Part shown: positions 19,423 to 31,441 of the stretch, piece by piece
How the letters are laid out: every line of letters starts with the position of its first letter
Numbering within the stretch: the stretch's first letter is position 1
Assembly: GCA_029866205.1 (NCBI GenBank)
Contig: JARWZT010000011.1
Location: 62,001-126,000 of the forward strand
Direction: 5' to 3'
DNA length: 64,000 bases
Origin: Rhodoferax sp.
Lineage (GTDB): Bacteria > Pseudomonadota > Gammaproteobacteria > Burkholderiales > Burkholderiaceae_C
Translations under genes and position numbers: made by a program
The notes under the pieces: model-generated
The model's database searches: none
What the model was told of the DNA's origin: nothing
The model's input: the letters and a program-made list of their open reading frames with translations, nothing else

Positions 19423-19493
19423 CGCCCTGTGCGCGGCCCTCTGGCTGCAACGGATGCGCGTCGCATCCGCCCCTTATTTAGAGTGCTTCGCTT

Positions 19494-20960
19494 TTGACCA
19501 CCGACCCATCGCCCAGCCGCAAGACCATTCCGATTGCCGTGTCTACGGACACCGGGCCGATCGCTGCACCCGAGGGCGCCAGCCCCGAGCTGATTTCTCT
19601 CTACGAGTCGCACCAAAAAATCTATCCCCGCAGCGTCTCGGGATTTTTTTCGCGTATGCGTTGGGCCACCGTGTTTCTGACGCAGTTGGTTTTTTACGGC
19701 CTGCCATGGCTGGACTGGGGGCAGCGCCAGGCGGTGCTTTTTGATTTGGGTGCCCGGCGCTTTTACATTTTTAACTTGGTGCTGTACCCGCAGGACTTCA
19801 TCTACCTGACCGGCTTGCTGGTGATTTCGGCGCTGTCGCTGTTTCTGTTTACCGCGGTGGCGGGGCGACTCTGGTGCGGTTATGCCTGCCCGCAGACGGT
19901 GTACACCGAGATTTTCTTATGGATAGAAAAGCGCACCGAGGGTGATCGGTCGGCCCGAATGCGCCGCGATGCCGCAGGCTTTTCCGTGGAAAAACTGTTG
20001 CGCAAAAGCGAAAAGCACGCCATCTGGTTGGCGGTAGGGGTGTGGACCGGCTTCACCTTTGTGGGTTATTTCACGCCCATCAGCGTGCTTAGCCATGAAT
20101 TTCTCACCTTGAACGTGGGTCCATGGGAGACGTTTTGGGTGTTTTTCTATGGTTTTGCGACCTATGGCAATGCGGGCTTCATGCGCGAGCAAGTCTGTAA
20201 GCATATGTGCCCTTATGCGCGCTTCCAAAGCGCCATGTTCGACAAGGACACGCTCATCGTTACCTATGACGCACAGCGCGGCGAGCCTCGGGGTGCGCGT
20301 TCCAAAAAGCTCGATTTGTCCCAATCCAACCTGGGCGCTTGCGTGGACTGCAGCCTGTGCGTACAGGTATGCCCCACCGGCATCGACATCCGCAAGGGCT
20401 TGCAGTACGAGTGCATCGGTTGTGGCGCTTGCGCCGATGTCTGTGACGAGGTCATGGACAAAATGAACTACCCGCGCGGCCTGGTGAAGTATTCCACCGA
20501 AAACGCGGTGAACCAGCACTGGACGCAGAGCCAAACCCTGCGCCATGTCCTGCGCCCGCGGGTGCTGGTTTACACACTCATTTTGTGGACCATTATTGGG
20601 CTGATGTTCACCAGTCTGGCCATGCGCCCGGCGTTCAAGGTGGACGTGGAGCGCGACCGGACCACGATGGCGCGCGAGGTCGAGGGCGGCCGCATTGAAA
20701 ACGTCTTCCGCCTGCAAGTCATGAATGCGTCCGAGTCGCCCCAACGGGTCGGTTTGCAGGCCTCGGGTTTGCCTGGCCTGCAGGTGGTCACTGAAAGCGA
20801 CATTCTGGTGGAGTCCGCGCAGTCGCGTTGGGTCGTGGTTCGGCTTCAGTTGCCGCCCGGACAAGCGACTGCCGGTTCGCATCCTATTCAATTCGAAGTC
20901 ACCGGCCAGGGCAGCAATACTACCGTGGTCGAAAAATCCGTATTCATTGTTCCGCGCTAA
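19494..20960 (+). CDS. ccoG: cbb3 oxidase assembly copper reductase CcoG/FixG (2[4Fe-4S])
   Basis: WCGYACPQTVYTEIFLWIEK, CKHMCPYARFQSAMFDKDTLIVTYD, CVDCSLCVQVCPTGIDIRKGLQYECIGCGACADVC; TTG start likely. Confidence 0.95.
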   Translation: MTTDPSPSRKTIPIAVSTDTGPIAAPEGASPELISLYESHQKIYPRSVSGFFSRMRWATVFLTQLVFYGLPWLDWGQRQAVLFDLGARRFYIFNLVLYPQDFIYLTGLLVISALSLFLFTAVAGRLWCGYACPQTVYTEIFLWIEKRTEGDRSARMRRDAAGFSVEKLLRKSEKHAIWLAVGVWTGFTFVGYFTPISVLSHEFLTLNVGPWETFWVFFYGFATYGNAGFMREQVCKHMCPYARFQSAMFDKDTLIVTYDAQRGEPRGARSKKLDLSQSNLGACVDCSLCVQVCPTGIDIRKGLQYECIGCGACADVCDEVMDKMNYPRGLVKYSTENAVNQHWTQSQTLRHVLRPRVLVYTLILWTIIGLMFTSLAMRPAFKVDVERDRTTMAREVEGGRIENVFRLQVMNASESPQRVGLQASGLPGLQVVTESDILVESAQSRWVVVRLQLPPGQATAGSHPIQFEVTGQGSNTTVVEKSVFIVPR

Positions 20961-20968
20961 GGATCTCT

Positions 20969-21238
20969 ATGCCAAGCATCGCAAAAAACAGTTCGTCCCC
21001 TTGGTGGAAGCATGGCCATGTCTGGCTGGTGCTCTCCGGTCCGGTCGTGGTGGTGATTGCCAGTTTTTTCACCTTTTATCTGGCCTACATCGGCATGGAC
21101 ACGCTGGTGGACGAAGACTATTACCGCAAGGGCGTAGAACTTAACCAGACCGCTGACTCCGTGCCCACCAACCTGGCACCTGCCATGCAAGCCCGCAACC
21201 ACGCCGCCACAGGTTTGGTGGTCAAGCCCAAACCATAG
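20969..21238 (+). CDS. ccoH: FixH/CcoH family protein
   Basis: 89 aa: WWKHGHVWLVLSGPVVVVIASFFTFYLAYIGMDTLVDEDYYRKGVELNQT, directly after ccoG. Confidence 0.88.
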   Translation: MPSIAKNSSSPWWKHGHVWLVLSGPVVVVIASFFTFYLAYIGMDTLVDEDYYRKGVELNQTADSVPTNLAPAMQARNHAATGLVVKPKP

Positions 21239-21285
21239 TCAACGGATTGTTGCGCCCCACGCTGCAGGGGGTGCGGACGCTGGCC

Positions 21286-22086
21286 TCAGGTGCAGTCGGG
21301 GCGTCCGACGATATCGCGCAGCAGGTCGCTGCGAAGGATGCGGATGTTGCGCTTGTCCACCTCGACCAATCCGTCTTCGGCAAACTTGGAAAATGCCCGG
21401 CTGACGGTTTCGAGTTTGAGTCCCAGATAGCTGCCAATTTCTTCGCGCGTCATGCGCAAGACCAGCTCCGACTGCGAAAAGCCCCGCGCATGCAGTCGGT
21501 CCACCAAGTTGAGCAAGAACGCAGCCAGACGTTCCTCGGCGCGCATGCTCCCCAAGAGCAGCATGATGCCGTTCTCGCGCACAATTTCGCGGCTCATGAT
21601 CTTGTGCACATGGCGTTGCATGGACGGAATATCACGCGAAAGTTCCTCAATGCGGTCAAACGGCATCAGGCAGACCTCGGCGTCTTCCAGCGCTACGGCA
21701 TTGCAGGTATGTTGGTCGCTGGCAATGCCGTCCAAGCCCAGCACCTCGCCGGCCATCTGAAAGCCGGTGACCTGCTCGTGCCCCTCCTCTGAGGCGACAT
21801 AGGACTTGAAAAAACCGGTACGGATGGCAAACAAATGCGTGAATTTTTCGCCGTTGTGAAACAGCAAGCTGCCTTTTTTGACTTTGCGTCGGAGGTTGAC
21901 CACGGCGTCAATCTGGTCCATCTCCTCGCGGTTCAGGCCCAGGGGCATGCACAGTTCGCGCAAGTTGCAGTTGGAACACGCCACCTTGATGCTGTGGCTG
22001 TTGATGGGTACGACGGTTGCGTTGCGAACTGCCGGTATGACGGCAGTCGGTGCTGGCACTAAGGTCTTGGTTGAGGGGTCGAACAT
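21286..22086 (-). CDS. fnr: Fnr/Anr-type oxygen-sensing transcriptional regulator ([4Fe-4S])
   Basis: N-terminal CSNCNLRELC triad plus DAEVC, cNMP-binding fold, HTH EEIGSYLGLKLETVSRAFSKF. Confidence 0.95.
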   Translation of the reverse strand: MFDPSTKTLVPAPTAVIPAVRNATVVPINSHSIKVACSNCNLRELCMPLGLNREEMDQIDAVVNLRRKVKKGSLLFHNGEKFTHLFAIRTGFFKSYVASEEGHEQVTGFQMAGEVLGLDGIASDQHTCNAVALEDAEVCLMPFDRIEELSRDIPSMQRHVHKIMSREIVRENGIMLLLGSMRAEERLAAFLLNLVDRLHARGFSQSELVLRMTREEIGSYLGLKLETVSRAFSKFAEDGLVEVDKRNIRILRSDLLRDIVGRPDCT

Positions 22087-22132
22087 GGGTGACTTCTCCT
22101 GGTGAACCGCTTGTCCGGTGTCTCCGTGGATA

Positions 22133-22146
22133 TTGACACATGTCAA
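22133..22146. promoter_or_regulatory. FNR/Anr box in fnr-hemN divergent region
   Basis: TTGACACATGTCAA, perfect palindrome TTGAC-N4-GTCAA. Confidence 0.85.
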
Positions 22147-22209
22147 GTACACAAACCGTGGGGTGGTTCACATTATGAGGCTTGTCAATATATTACCTTG
22201 AATGATTTC

Positions 22210-23595
22210 ATGTCTATTCCGGTGTCATTGGGATTGCTCCAACAATTCGATGTTGCGGGGCCCCGTTATACGTCCTACCCCACGGCAGACCGATTTGTAG
22301 AGGCCTTCGGCGACGACGAATATAAGCGCACCTTAGTCCAGCGCTTTACCGTCGAGGGTGCGCGGCCCCAGCCACTGTCCCTGTATGTCCACATTCCGTT
22401 TTGCGCGTCGCTGTGCTACTACTGCGCTTGCAACAAGGTCATCACCAAGCACCACAGCCGTTCAGCCGAATACCTGCGCTATCTGGCGCTGGAGCTTGCG
22501 CTGCATACCGATCTGATTGGCAAGGGACGCACGGTGAGCCAATTGCACTTGGGCGGGGGCAGCCCCACGTTTCTGAATGACGACGAGCTTCACGCGCTGC
22601 TGAGCTTGTTACGCCAGCATTTTCAGCTGGCACCGGGCGCTGAGTTGTCCATCGAGGTCGATCCCCGCACGGTAGACCTGGCGCGCATTGAAGCGCTGGC
22701 GGCCATGGGCTTTAACCGCCTGAGCTTTGGCGTCCAGGATTTTGACCCCGAAGTGCAAAAAGCGGTTCATCGCATTCAACCCGCCGATCAGGTTTTTGAA
22801 CTCGTCAAAGCCGCCCGTGAGCGCGGATTTGAGTCCATCAATGTGGACTTGATTTACGGTCTGCCCCTCCAAAACGCCGCTTCTTTTGACCGCACACTGG
22901 CGCAGATTACGGCCTTGCGTCCGGACCGCATTGCCCTGTATGGCTACGCACACCTGCCCGAGCGCTTCAAACCGCAGCGGCGGATTCATGGCGCAGACCT
23001 GCCGACGGCCAGTGCCAAAGTCGCGATGCTGGCCCGTTCGCTGGAGGTGTTGTTGGCTGCGGGCTATGTGTACGTGGGCATGGACCACTTTGCGCTGCCC
23101 CATGATCCCCTGGCCGTCGCCAAGCGCCAAGGGCGTTTGCATCGCAATTTTCAGGGTTACAGCACCCAGCCTGACTGCGACCTGATTGCCCTGGGTGTGT
23201 CATCCATCGGGCGGGTGGGTGCGACCTACAGCCAAAACGCCAAAACGCTGGACGATTACTACGACCTGCTCAACCAGGGCCTATTTCCGGTGGTGCGCGG
23301 GCTGGCGCTAACCCGCGACGACTTGCTGCGCCGTGCCGTCATCATGTCGGTCATGTGCCAGGGTGCGGTGGACTTCGAGTCGATTTCCTTGGCCTATCTG
23401 GTGGATTTTTCGCGCTATTTCGCTACTGAGCTGGAGGCGCTCAAGCCACTGGCCGAGCAGGGCTTGGTGGCGCTGCATGGCGACAGCATTGAAGTCACCG
23501 ACACCGGCTGGTTTTTTGTGCGCGCGGTGGCCATGGTGTTTGATCGCCACTTGCAGGCCAATTTGCACCTCAACCGGTTTTCCAAAATTTTGTAA
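22210..23595 (+). CDS. hemN: oxygen-independent coproporphyrinogen III oxidase
   Basis: GPRYTSYPTADRFVEAF...YVHIPFCASLCYYCACNKVITK radical-SAM CxxxCxxC, FGVQDFDPEVQKAVHRIQP. Confidence 0.97.
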   Translation: MSIPVSLGLLQQFDVAGPRYTSYPTADRFVEAFGDDEYKRTLVQRFTVEGARPQPLSLYVHIPFCASLCYYCACNKVITKHHSRSAEYLRYLALELALHTDLIGKGRTVSQLHLGGGSPTFLNDDELHALLSLLRQHFQLAPGAELSIEVDPRTVDLARIEALAAMGFNRLSFGVQDFDPEVQKAVHRIQPADQVFELVKAARERGFESINVDLIYGLPLQNAASFDRTLAQITALRPDRIALYGYAHLPERFKPQRRIHGADLPTASAKVAMLARSLEVLLAAGYVYVGMDHFALPHDPLAVAKRQGRLHRNFQGYSTQPDCDLIALGVSSIGRVGATYSQNAKTLDDYYDLLNQGLFPVVRGLALTRDDLLRRAVIMSVMCQGAVDFESISLAYLVDFSRYFATELEALKPLAEQGLVALHGDSIEVTDTGWFFVRAVAMVFDRHLQANLHLNRFSKIL

Positions 23596-23614
23596 GAGCC
23601 CTTACCATTCACGG

Positions 23615-24307
23615 GTGGCCAACTCTCTGATTTCCCTTGCGAGCACCGCCCTGTTGATGGGGCTGGTGGGCGGCCCCCACTGCGTGGCCATGTGCGGCGC
23701 AACCTGTGCCGGGCTGGGTCAGGCGGCAGGGCCCCATAAAAACCGGGCAATCCTTGGTTTTCAGGCGGGGCGCGTGGTGGGGTATTCGGCACTGGGTGCG
23801 CTGGCGGCGGCCTCCATGCAAGGGCTGGGCTGGCTCACGGTGCAGTCGGCGGCGCTGCGACCGGTCTGGAGCATGTTGCACGTAGCGGCGTTGGTATTGG
23901 GGGTGCTGCTGCTGGTCAGGGCAGAGCAGCCGCTCTGGCTGGAGCGCGCGGGACGCCAGGTCTGGCAGCATGCGCGCCAGTGGGGCCAGCGCAGGGGCGG
24001 CGCACCGTGGTTTTTAGGCGTTTTGTGGGCTTTGTTGCCTTGCGGTCTGTTGTATTCAGCCTTGCTGGTGGCGGCGCTGGCGGGGTCGGTGATTCAGGGC
24101 GCCATGGTGATGGCCTTGTTTGCCTTGGGCACCAGCGTGTCCATGGTGGCGGGGCCTTGGCTTTGGCTGCGTCTGCGGGGCGATGCCGCTTTTGGCGGAC
24201 ACGGCCAACTGGGCGTGCGGCTTGCCGGTGCCGCGCTGGCGCTGAGTTCGGCTTGGGCCTTGTGGATGGCCGTGGCGCACAACGCGGCACCCTGGTGCGC
24301 CACGTAG
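23615..24307 (+). CDS. TauE/SafE (UreH-like) family integral membrane protein
   Basis: LLMGLVGGPHCVAMCGATCAG...FQAGRVVGYSALGALAA...WALLPCGLLYSALLVAAL; typical cbb3-neighbourhood membrane protein; GTG start. Confidence 0.82.
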   Translation: MANSLISLASTALLMGLVGGPHCVAMCGATCAGLGQAAGPHKNRAILGFQAGRVVGYSALGALAAASMQGLGWLTVQSAALRPVWSMLHVAALVLGVLLLVRAEQPLWLERAGRQVWQHARQWGQRRGGAPWFLGVLWALLPCGLLYSALLVAALAGSVIQGAMVMALFALGTSVSMVAGPWLWLRLRGDAAFGGHGQLGVRLAGAALALSSAWALWMAVAHNAAPWCAT

Positions 24308-24308
24308 T

Positions 24309-25100
24309 TCACTCCAAATTGATGCGTTTTGGACCCGACGCGGCGCGAGTCGCCCGGCGCGGCTTCATTTCTTGAGGGGTATTGGGCGACCTCAAATGGG
24401 CCAGTTCAGCCAGTACATCGTGGGTTAGCACCTGAACATGGCGGTTGTCCACCTTGATGAGCCCTTTGTCCACCAGCTTCGAGAACACCCGACTGACGGT
24501 TTCCACCTTCAGGCCGAGATAGCTGGAGATGTCCTCGCGCGACAAGCGCAGCACCATCTCAAAACCCGAAAATCCCCGGGCTTTCAGGCGTTCCAGCTGG
24601 GTGAGCAGAAAGCAGGCGACACGTGCCTCCGCGCCCGCGTTGCCCAAGGAAACGATGGCACGGCTCTCGCGCAAGAGCTCGCCGCTCATGAGCGTATGAA
24701 ATAGACGCTGCAGCGGCGGCAGCTCACGCGCCAACACCTCGATTTGTTCAAAAGCCATGGCGCAGACCTCGGAGTCCTCCAGCGCAAGGGCCTCGCAGGG
24801 GTGGCGCTGCTCGGCAATGCCCTGAATCCCCAGAAAATCTCCGGGCAGCTGCAGGCCAATCACCTGCGTCCGTCCATCCGCAGACCGAAGGCTGGTTTTG
24901 AAGCTACCGGAGCGAACCGCAAAAAGCTCCTTGAAGGGCTGCCCTTCACGAAACAATGCCGCCCCTTTTTTGACCTTGCGGGGCACCATCAACAAGTGCT
25001 GCACTTTGGTCAGCTCCTGGGCGCTCAGGCCAATGGAGCCGAACAGTTCTGAAGGGATGCAGCGGGGGAATACGAGAGGGGGGCTGATCGGTGGTGTCAC
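24309..25100 (-). CDS. Crp/Fnr family regulator lacking the N-terminal Fe-S cysteine triad
   Basis: FNR-like fold and HTH EDISSYLGLKVETVSRVFSKL, but N-terminus is MTPPISPPLVFPRCIPSELFGSIGLSAQEL with a single Cys; GTG start. Confidence 0.93.
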   Translation of the reverse strand: MTPPISPPLVFPRCIPSELFGSIGLSAQELTKVQHLLMVPRKVKKGAALFREGQPFKELFAVRSGSFKTSLRSADGRTQVIGLQLPGDFLGIQGIAEQRHPCEALALEDSEVCAMAFEQIEVLARELPPLQRLFHTLMSGELLRESRAIVSLGNAGAEARVACFLLTQLERLKARGFSGFEMVLRLSREDISSYLGLKVETVSRVFSKLVDKGLIKVDNRHVQVLTHDVLAELAHLRSPNTPQEMKPRRATRAASGPKRINLE

Positions 25101-25412
25101 AACAGGTTTCCTTTTCTGCTCTCCATAAGGTGAGGCACAAATTCATGTGCTTTCTTCGCCGGCAACTCCAGGCGTTGGCCTGAAATAAGGTTGTCAATTT
25201 GATGACGTTATGGCCATGGTATTGTCAAATTGCGTGCAAATCCATGGAAATTAATGGTTAATTTAACAATAATAAATTTGTGTGCTTATTTGATATATAC
25301 CGCGCGAATTGGAAAGTTGTTTTTCAAGGCTGTTTTGCCGTGTTGGCACCCCGGGTTTCCATGACTGCACGGCACGGTCGCCGTGTGACGCGGGGCCGGG
25401 GATAATCGGGAA

Positions 25413-26462
25413 ATGACGACATTTTCCTTGGCCACGGCACCGATCTCGCCCTGGCGCCTTTCGGTGGCGCCCATGATGGACTGGACCGACCGCCATTGCC
25501 GTTATTTCCACCGCCTTTTGACCCGCCACACCCGCCTGTACACCGAGATGGTGACCACCGGCGCGCTGGTGCATGGCGACGTGCAACGCCACCTGCGCTT
25601 CAATGCCGAAGAGCACCCCGTAGCCTTGCAGCTGGGTGGCAGCGACCCGGCCGATCTGGCGGCCGCTGCCCGCTTGGGAGTGCAGTGGGGCTACGACGAA
25701 ATCAACCTCAATTGCGGCTGCCCCAGTGATCGGGTTCAACGGGGTGCTTTTGGCGCCTGCCTCATGAACGAGCCCGCGCTGGTGGCCGATGGGGTCAAAG
25801 CCATGCGGGACGTGGCGGATGTGCCGGTCACGGTGAAACACCGCACCGGCATTGACAAAGAAGAGAGCTACGGATTTGTGCGCGACTTTGTCGGCCAGGT
25901 TAGCGAGGCCGGGTGCGAGGTGTTCATCGTGCACGCGCGCAACGCCTGGTTGCAGGGCCTGAGCCCGAAAGAAAATCGCGAGATTCCGCCGCTGCGCTAT
26001 GACTTGGCGTATCAGCTCAAAAAGGACTTTCCCGCGTTGACCATCGCGGTCAACGGTGGCATCAAAACCCAGTCACAGATTGCGGATCACCTGCAACACA
26101 TGGACGGCGTGATGGTCGGGCGTGAGGCCTATTACAACCCCTGGCTGCTCAGTGCCTGGGACGCGACTTTTTTCAACGATGCGCACACGCTGCCCAGCCG
26201 CGAGGCCGTGGAAGAGGCCATGGTGCTCTATATGGAGCGTGCTTTTGCCGAGGACGGCTGCCCCTGGTATGCGATTGCGCGCCAGATGCTGGGCCTGTAC
26301 CACGGCGAGCGCGGCGCTCGCCTGTGGCGCCAGGTCTGGAGCGACCACCGGCTCAAGCCTTTGGCCCCCCGGGCCGTCTGGCGTTTGGCCCGCGAGGCAC
26401 TGGAGCGTGGCGCTTTGGTGCCCGCCGATACCCGCGCCGAAACCCCTGTTGAAAGCGCCTGA
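25413..26462 (+). CDS. dusA: tRNA-dihydrouridine(20/20a) synthase DusA
   Basis: LSVAPMMDWTDRHCRYFHRLLTRHTRLYTEMVTTGAL...EINLNCGCPSDRVQRGAFGACLM. Confidence 0.96.
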   Translation: MTTFSLATAPISPWRLSVAPMMDWTDRHCRYFHRLLTRHTRLYTEMVTTGALVHGDVQRHLRFNAEEHPVALQLGGSDPADLAAAARLGVQWGYDEINLNCGCPSDRVQRGAFGACLMNEPALVADGVKAMRDVADVPVTVKHRTGIDKEESYGFVRDFVGQVSEAGCEVFIVHARNAWLQGLSPKENREIPPLRYDLAYQLKKDFPALTIAVNGGIKTQSQIADHLQHMDGVMVGREAYYNPWLLSAWDATFFNDAHTLPSREAVEEAMVLYMERAFAEDGCPWYAIARQMLGLYHGERGARLWRQVWSDHRLKPLAPRAVWRLAREALERGALVPADTRAETPVESA

Positions 26463-27397
26463 TGACCGAGGCACCCTTGCCCGCTCAGGTTCGTATTGCA
26501 AAAGTCTTGTTTTGGGTGATTCCACTGTTGTGGATCGTCAATTCCGTGATCGCCCGGCGGGCACCCGGGGTCATCACACCCCACGTATTGGCGCTGGGGC
26601 GCTGGGCGGTGGCGGGCGTGTTGTTGGCTTGGCTGGCGCGGCGCGAGCTATGGCGGCAGCGCCAGGAATTGCGTCTGCACGCCGGGCGCTACCTGGCGCT
26701 GGGGGCCTGCGGCATGTGGATTTGTGGCGCTGCGGTGTACTTTGCCGGTCAGAGCACCAGCATGATGAATATTTCGCTGATCTATGCCGCGTCGCCAGTG
26801 ATGATTACCCTGGGCTCGGTGTTGTGGTTGGGTGAGCCATTTTCCAAGCGTCAGGCGGTGGGCGTGGTGGCGGCGCTTGCCGGGGTCGTGCACGTGGTGG
26901 TGCAGGGCGAGTGGTTGCGTCTGGCCGCACTCGAGTTTGTGGCGGGTGACTTGTGGGTGGTAGCCGCCGCCGTGGCTTGGGCGGCCTATTCCTTGCTGCA
27001 AAAGCGCTGGCCGAGTGCGCTGGGGTCGACGGCGCAACTGGCCGCCATCTGCGCCGGGGGCGTGGTGGTGTTGCTGCCGTTCGCGGCCTGGGAGCTGACC
27101 CACGGCGAACCCGCGTTGGGCGCACAGGCGCTGTGGCTGGTGCTGGTGGCCGCGCTTATTCCGGGTATTGGCTCGTATTGGATTTATGGCTGGACCCAAA
27201 AGATACTGGGCGCCGGGCCCGTCGCCATGACCATGTACCTGGGGCCGCTGTATGCCGCAGTGGTGGCCTGGCTGGTGCTGGACGAGGCACTTGGCCTGCA
27301 CCATTTGGCCGGTGGCGCGTTGATTTTGGCGGGCGTGGCGCTGGTGATGGCCGGTAAAAAGGGGCCCGTCCGTCCTGACCCCGCCGAACGCCGCTGA
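26462..27397 (+). CDS. DMT superfamily (EamA) transporter
   Basis: About 10 TM helices with two EamA halves (QSTSMMNISLIYAASPVMITLGSVLWLGEPFSKRQAVGVV...GPVAMTMYLGPLYAAVVAWLVLDEALG). Confidence 0.85.
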   Translation: MTEAPLPAQVRIAKVLFWVIPLLWIVNSVIARRAPGVITPHVLALGRWAVAGVLLAWLARRELWRQRQELRLHAGRYLALGACGMWICGAAVYFAGQSTSMMNISLIYAASPVMITLGSVLWLGEPFSKRQAVGVVAALAGVVHVVVQGEWLRLAALEFVAGDLWVVAAAVAWAAYSLLQKRWPSALGSTAQLAAICAGGVVVLLPFAAWELTHGEPALGAQALWLVLVAALIPGIGSYWIYGWTQKILGAGPVAMTMYLGPLYAAVVAWLVLDEALGLHHLAGGALILAGVALVMAGKKGPVRPDPAERR

Positions 27398-27402
27398 GGG
27401 TT

Positions 27403-28038
27403 TCAGCCGGCCGCGTCCAGCCCGTTGGCAAAGTGCTCGCGCATGCGCTGCACGCTGAGCGCGGCGTCACGCGCCAGCAGGGCTTGCATTAGTGCCTGGT
27501 GCTCGCGCAGCGATTCAGCCACGCGTCCGCTTTTAAGCAAGGAGTTGTGCCGGTTGAGCTTCATGACCTTGCGCAGGTCGGCGACCAGCTGGTCGCGCCA
27601 GCGGTTGTCAGCGATTTCCAGCAAGCGCATGTGAAAGCGCTCATTGATTTCGAAAAAAGCGTCCGTGTCAGCCAGTGCGGCTTCAAGAGCGCGGTGGAGC
27701 TCGTGCAGGTCCTGCAGCTGGGCATCGGTGGCGCTGGATGCCACCACGCCCGCGGCATCAGACTCCAACAAGGACAGCAGGTGGTAAACGTCGCGCTGGT
27801 CTTTGGCATTGACTTCTGTGACGTAGGCGCCGCGGCGCACTTTCATGGTGACCAGGCCTTCGGTGGCCAATACCTTCAGCGCTTCGCGCAGCGGCGTACG
27901 GCTGATGCCGTATTCCTCGGCGAGTTTGAGCTCGTCAATCCAACTGCCGGGGGACAATTGGCTCGAGAAGATACGCTCGCGCAGCAGTTCGGCGACCTCT
28001 TCGTAGAGCGCGCGCGGGGTCAGGGTCAGGGCGGACAT
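27403..28038 (-). CDS. GntR-family (FadR subfamily) transcriptional regulator
   Basis: LYEEVAELLRERIFSSQLSPGSWIDELKLAEEYGISRTPLREALKVLATEGLVTMKVRRGAYV plus FCD domain; divergent from the mutase gene. Confidence 0.93.
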   Translation of the reverse strand: MSALTLTPRALYEEVAELLRERIFSSQLSPGSWIDELKLAEEYGISRTPLREALKVLATEGLVTMKVRRGAYVTEVNAKDQRDVYHLLSLLESDAAGVVASSATDAQLQDLHELHRALEAALADTDAFFEINERFHMRLLEIADNRWRDQLVADLRKVMKLNRHNSLLKSGRVAESLREHQALMQALLARDAALSVQRMREHFANGLDAAG

Positions 28039-28133
28039 GGGCGGAATTGTAAGCCTGCTTAAGGTTTTGAATTAATAATTATGAATGATATGATGCCCGC
28101 CTTCCCCTTATTTTTGCACTCAGAGAGCACGCC

Positions 28134-30311
<2,178 letters not shown>

Positions 30312-30344
30312 CCGGCGCAACTTGCGGCAGGCACAAGGCGAAGC

Positions 30345-31403
30345 ATGGTGGCTGAGGCTCACACGGTTCAACCCATTGGCGCGGTGCCAGACTGGTTGCC
30401 CGCCATTACCGGTGGTGCAGGTTTGGCACAACGCCGTGCCATTGCCAAGGCCATCACCCTGCTCGAGTCCACCCGCACCGACCACCGCGCGCAGGCCGAC
30501 GCGCTGCTGACCGCCGTGTTGCCCCATACCGGCAAGTCTTTGCGTTTGGGCATCAGCGGCGTGCCGGGGGTGGGCAAGTCGACCTTTATTGAGGCTCTGG
30601 GTCTGTACCTGATTGCCCGTGGTCACCGCGTAGCCGTACTGGCCGTGGACCCCAGCAGCACCGTGTCGGGCGGATCAATCTTGGGTGACAAAACGCGCAT
30701 GGAAAAACTGTCCATGGAAGAGCGCGCGTACATCCGCCCGAGCCCCAGCAGCGGCAACCTGGGTGGCGTGGCCGAGAAAACGCGCGAGGCCATGCTGGTC
30801 TGTGAAGCGGCGGGCTACGACATCGTGATTGTGGAAACCGTGGGCGTGGGACAGAGTGAAATTGCCGTGGCGCACATGACGGACATGTTTGTGCTGATGC
30901 AGCTGCCCAACGCGGGGGACGATTTGCAGGCGATCAAGAAGGGCGTGATGGAACTCGCCGACCTGGTGGTGATCAACAAGGCCGATATTGATGCCGATGC
31001 GGCCCTGCGCGCGCAGGCGCAAATCACCTCCAGCCTGCGCCTGCTGGGTTTCGGTGGCAATCCGCATGATCCGCACGGCGACGTGCACTGGCATCCGCAA
31101 GTGCTGCGCCTGAGCGCCTTGCAAGGGCAGGGCTTGGACGCGTTTTGGACGGCCGTTAGCCAATTCAAAGACCTTCAGACGGGCAACGGCCAGATGGCAA
31201 AACGCCGCCAAGACCAGGCGCTGGCCTGGATGTGGGAGCGCATTGACGCCGGCCTGAAGCAAGCTTTCAAAAACAACCCGGTGGTGCGCGCGCACCTGCC
31301 ACAACTCAGCGCCGCCGTGCAAACCGGCCAATTGGCCGCCAGCACCGCCGCTCGCACCTTGCTCGCCGCACTGAATGGGGCGGCACCTGGCGCTACCGAT
31401 TAA
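30345..31403 (+). CDS. meaB: methylmalonyl-CoA mutase-associated GTPase MeaB
   Basis: [19 protein letters not shown]...[23 protein letters not shown]...[22 protein letters not shown]. Confidence 0.96.
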   Translation: MVAEAHTVQPIGAVPDWLPAITGGAGLAQRRAIAKAITLLESTRTDHRAQADALLTAVLPHTGKSLRLGISGVPGVGKSTFIEALGLYLIARGHRVAVLAVDPSSTVSGGSILGDKTRMEKLSMEERAYIRPSPSSGNLGGVAEKTREAMLVCEAAGYDIVIVETVGVGQSEIAVAHMTDMFVLMQLPNAGDDLQAIKKGVMELADLVVINKADIDADAALRAQAQITSSLRLLGFGGNPHDPHGDVHWHPQVLRLSALQGQGLDAFWTAVSQFKDLQTGNGQMAKRRQDQALAWMWERIDAGLKQAFKNNPVVRAHLPQLSAAVQTGQLAASTAARTLLAALNGAAPGATD

Positions 31404-31441
31404 CCCGCAACAACCCCGCGTCTCCACAGAAGGACCTCTCC

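Noticed and set aside
15983-20960. ccoI-ccoS preceding ccoNOQP-ccoGH as a novel gene order
   Set aside because: Gene content is standard; permutations of cco assembly and structural genes are common in proteobacteria.
25101-25412. AT-rich 310-bp gap upstream of the second Fnr paralog as an FNR-regulated promoter
   Set aside because: Contains TTGTCAATTTGATGAC-like sequence, but half-sites are in the wrong orientation/spacing for a TTGAN-N4-NTCAA box.
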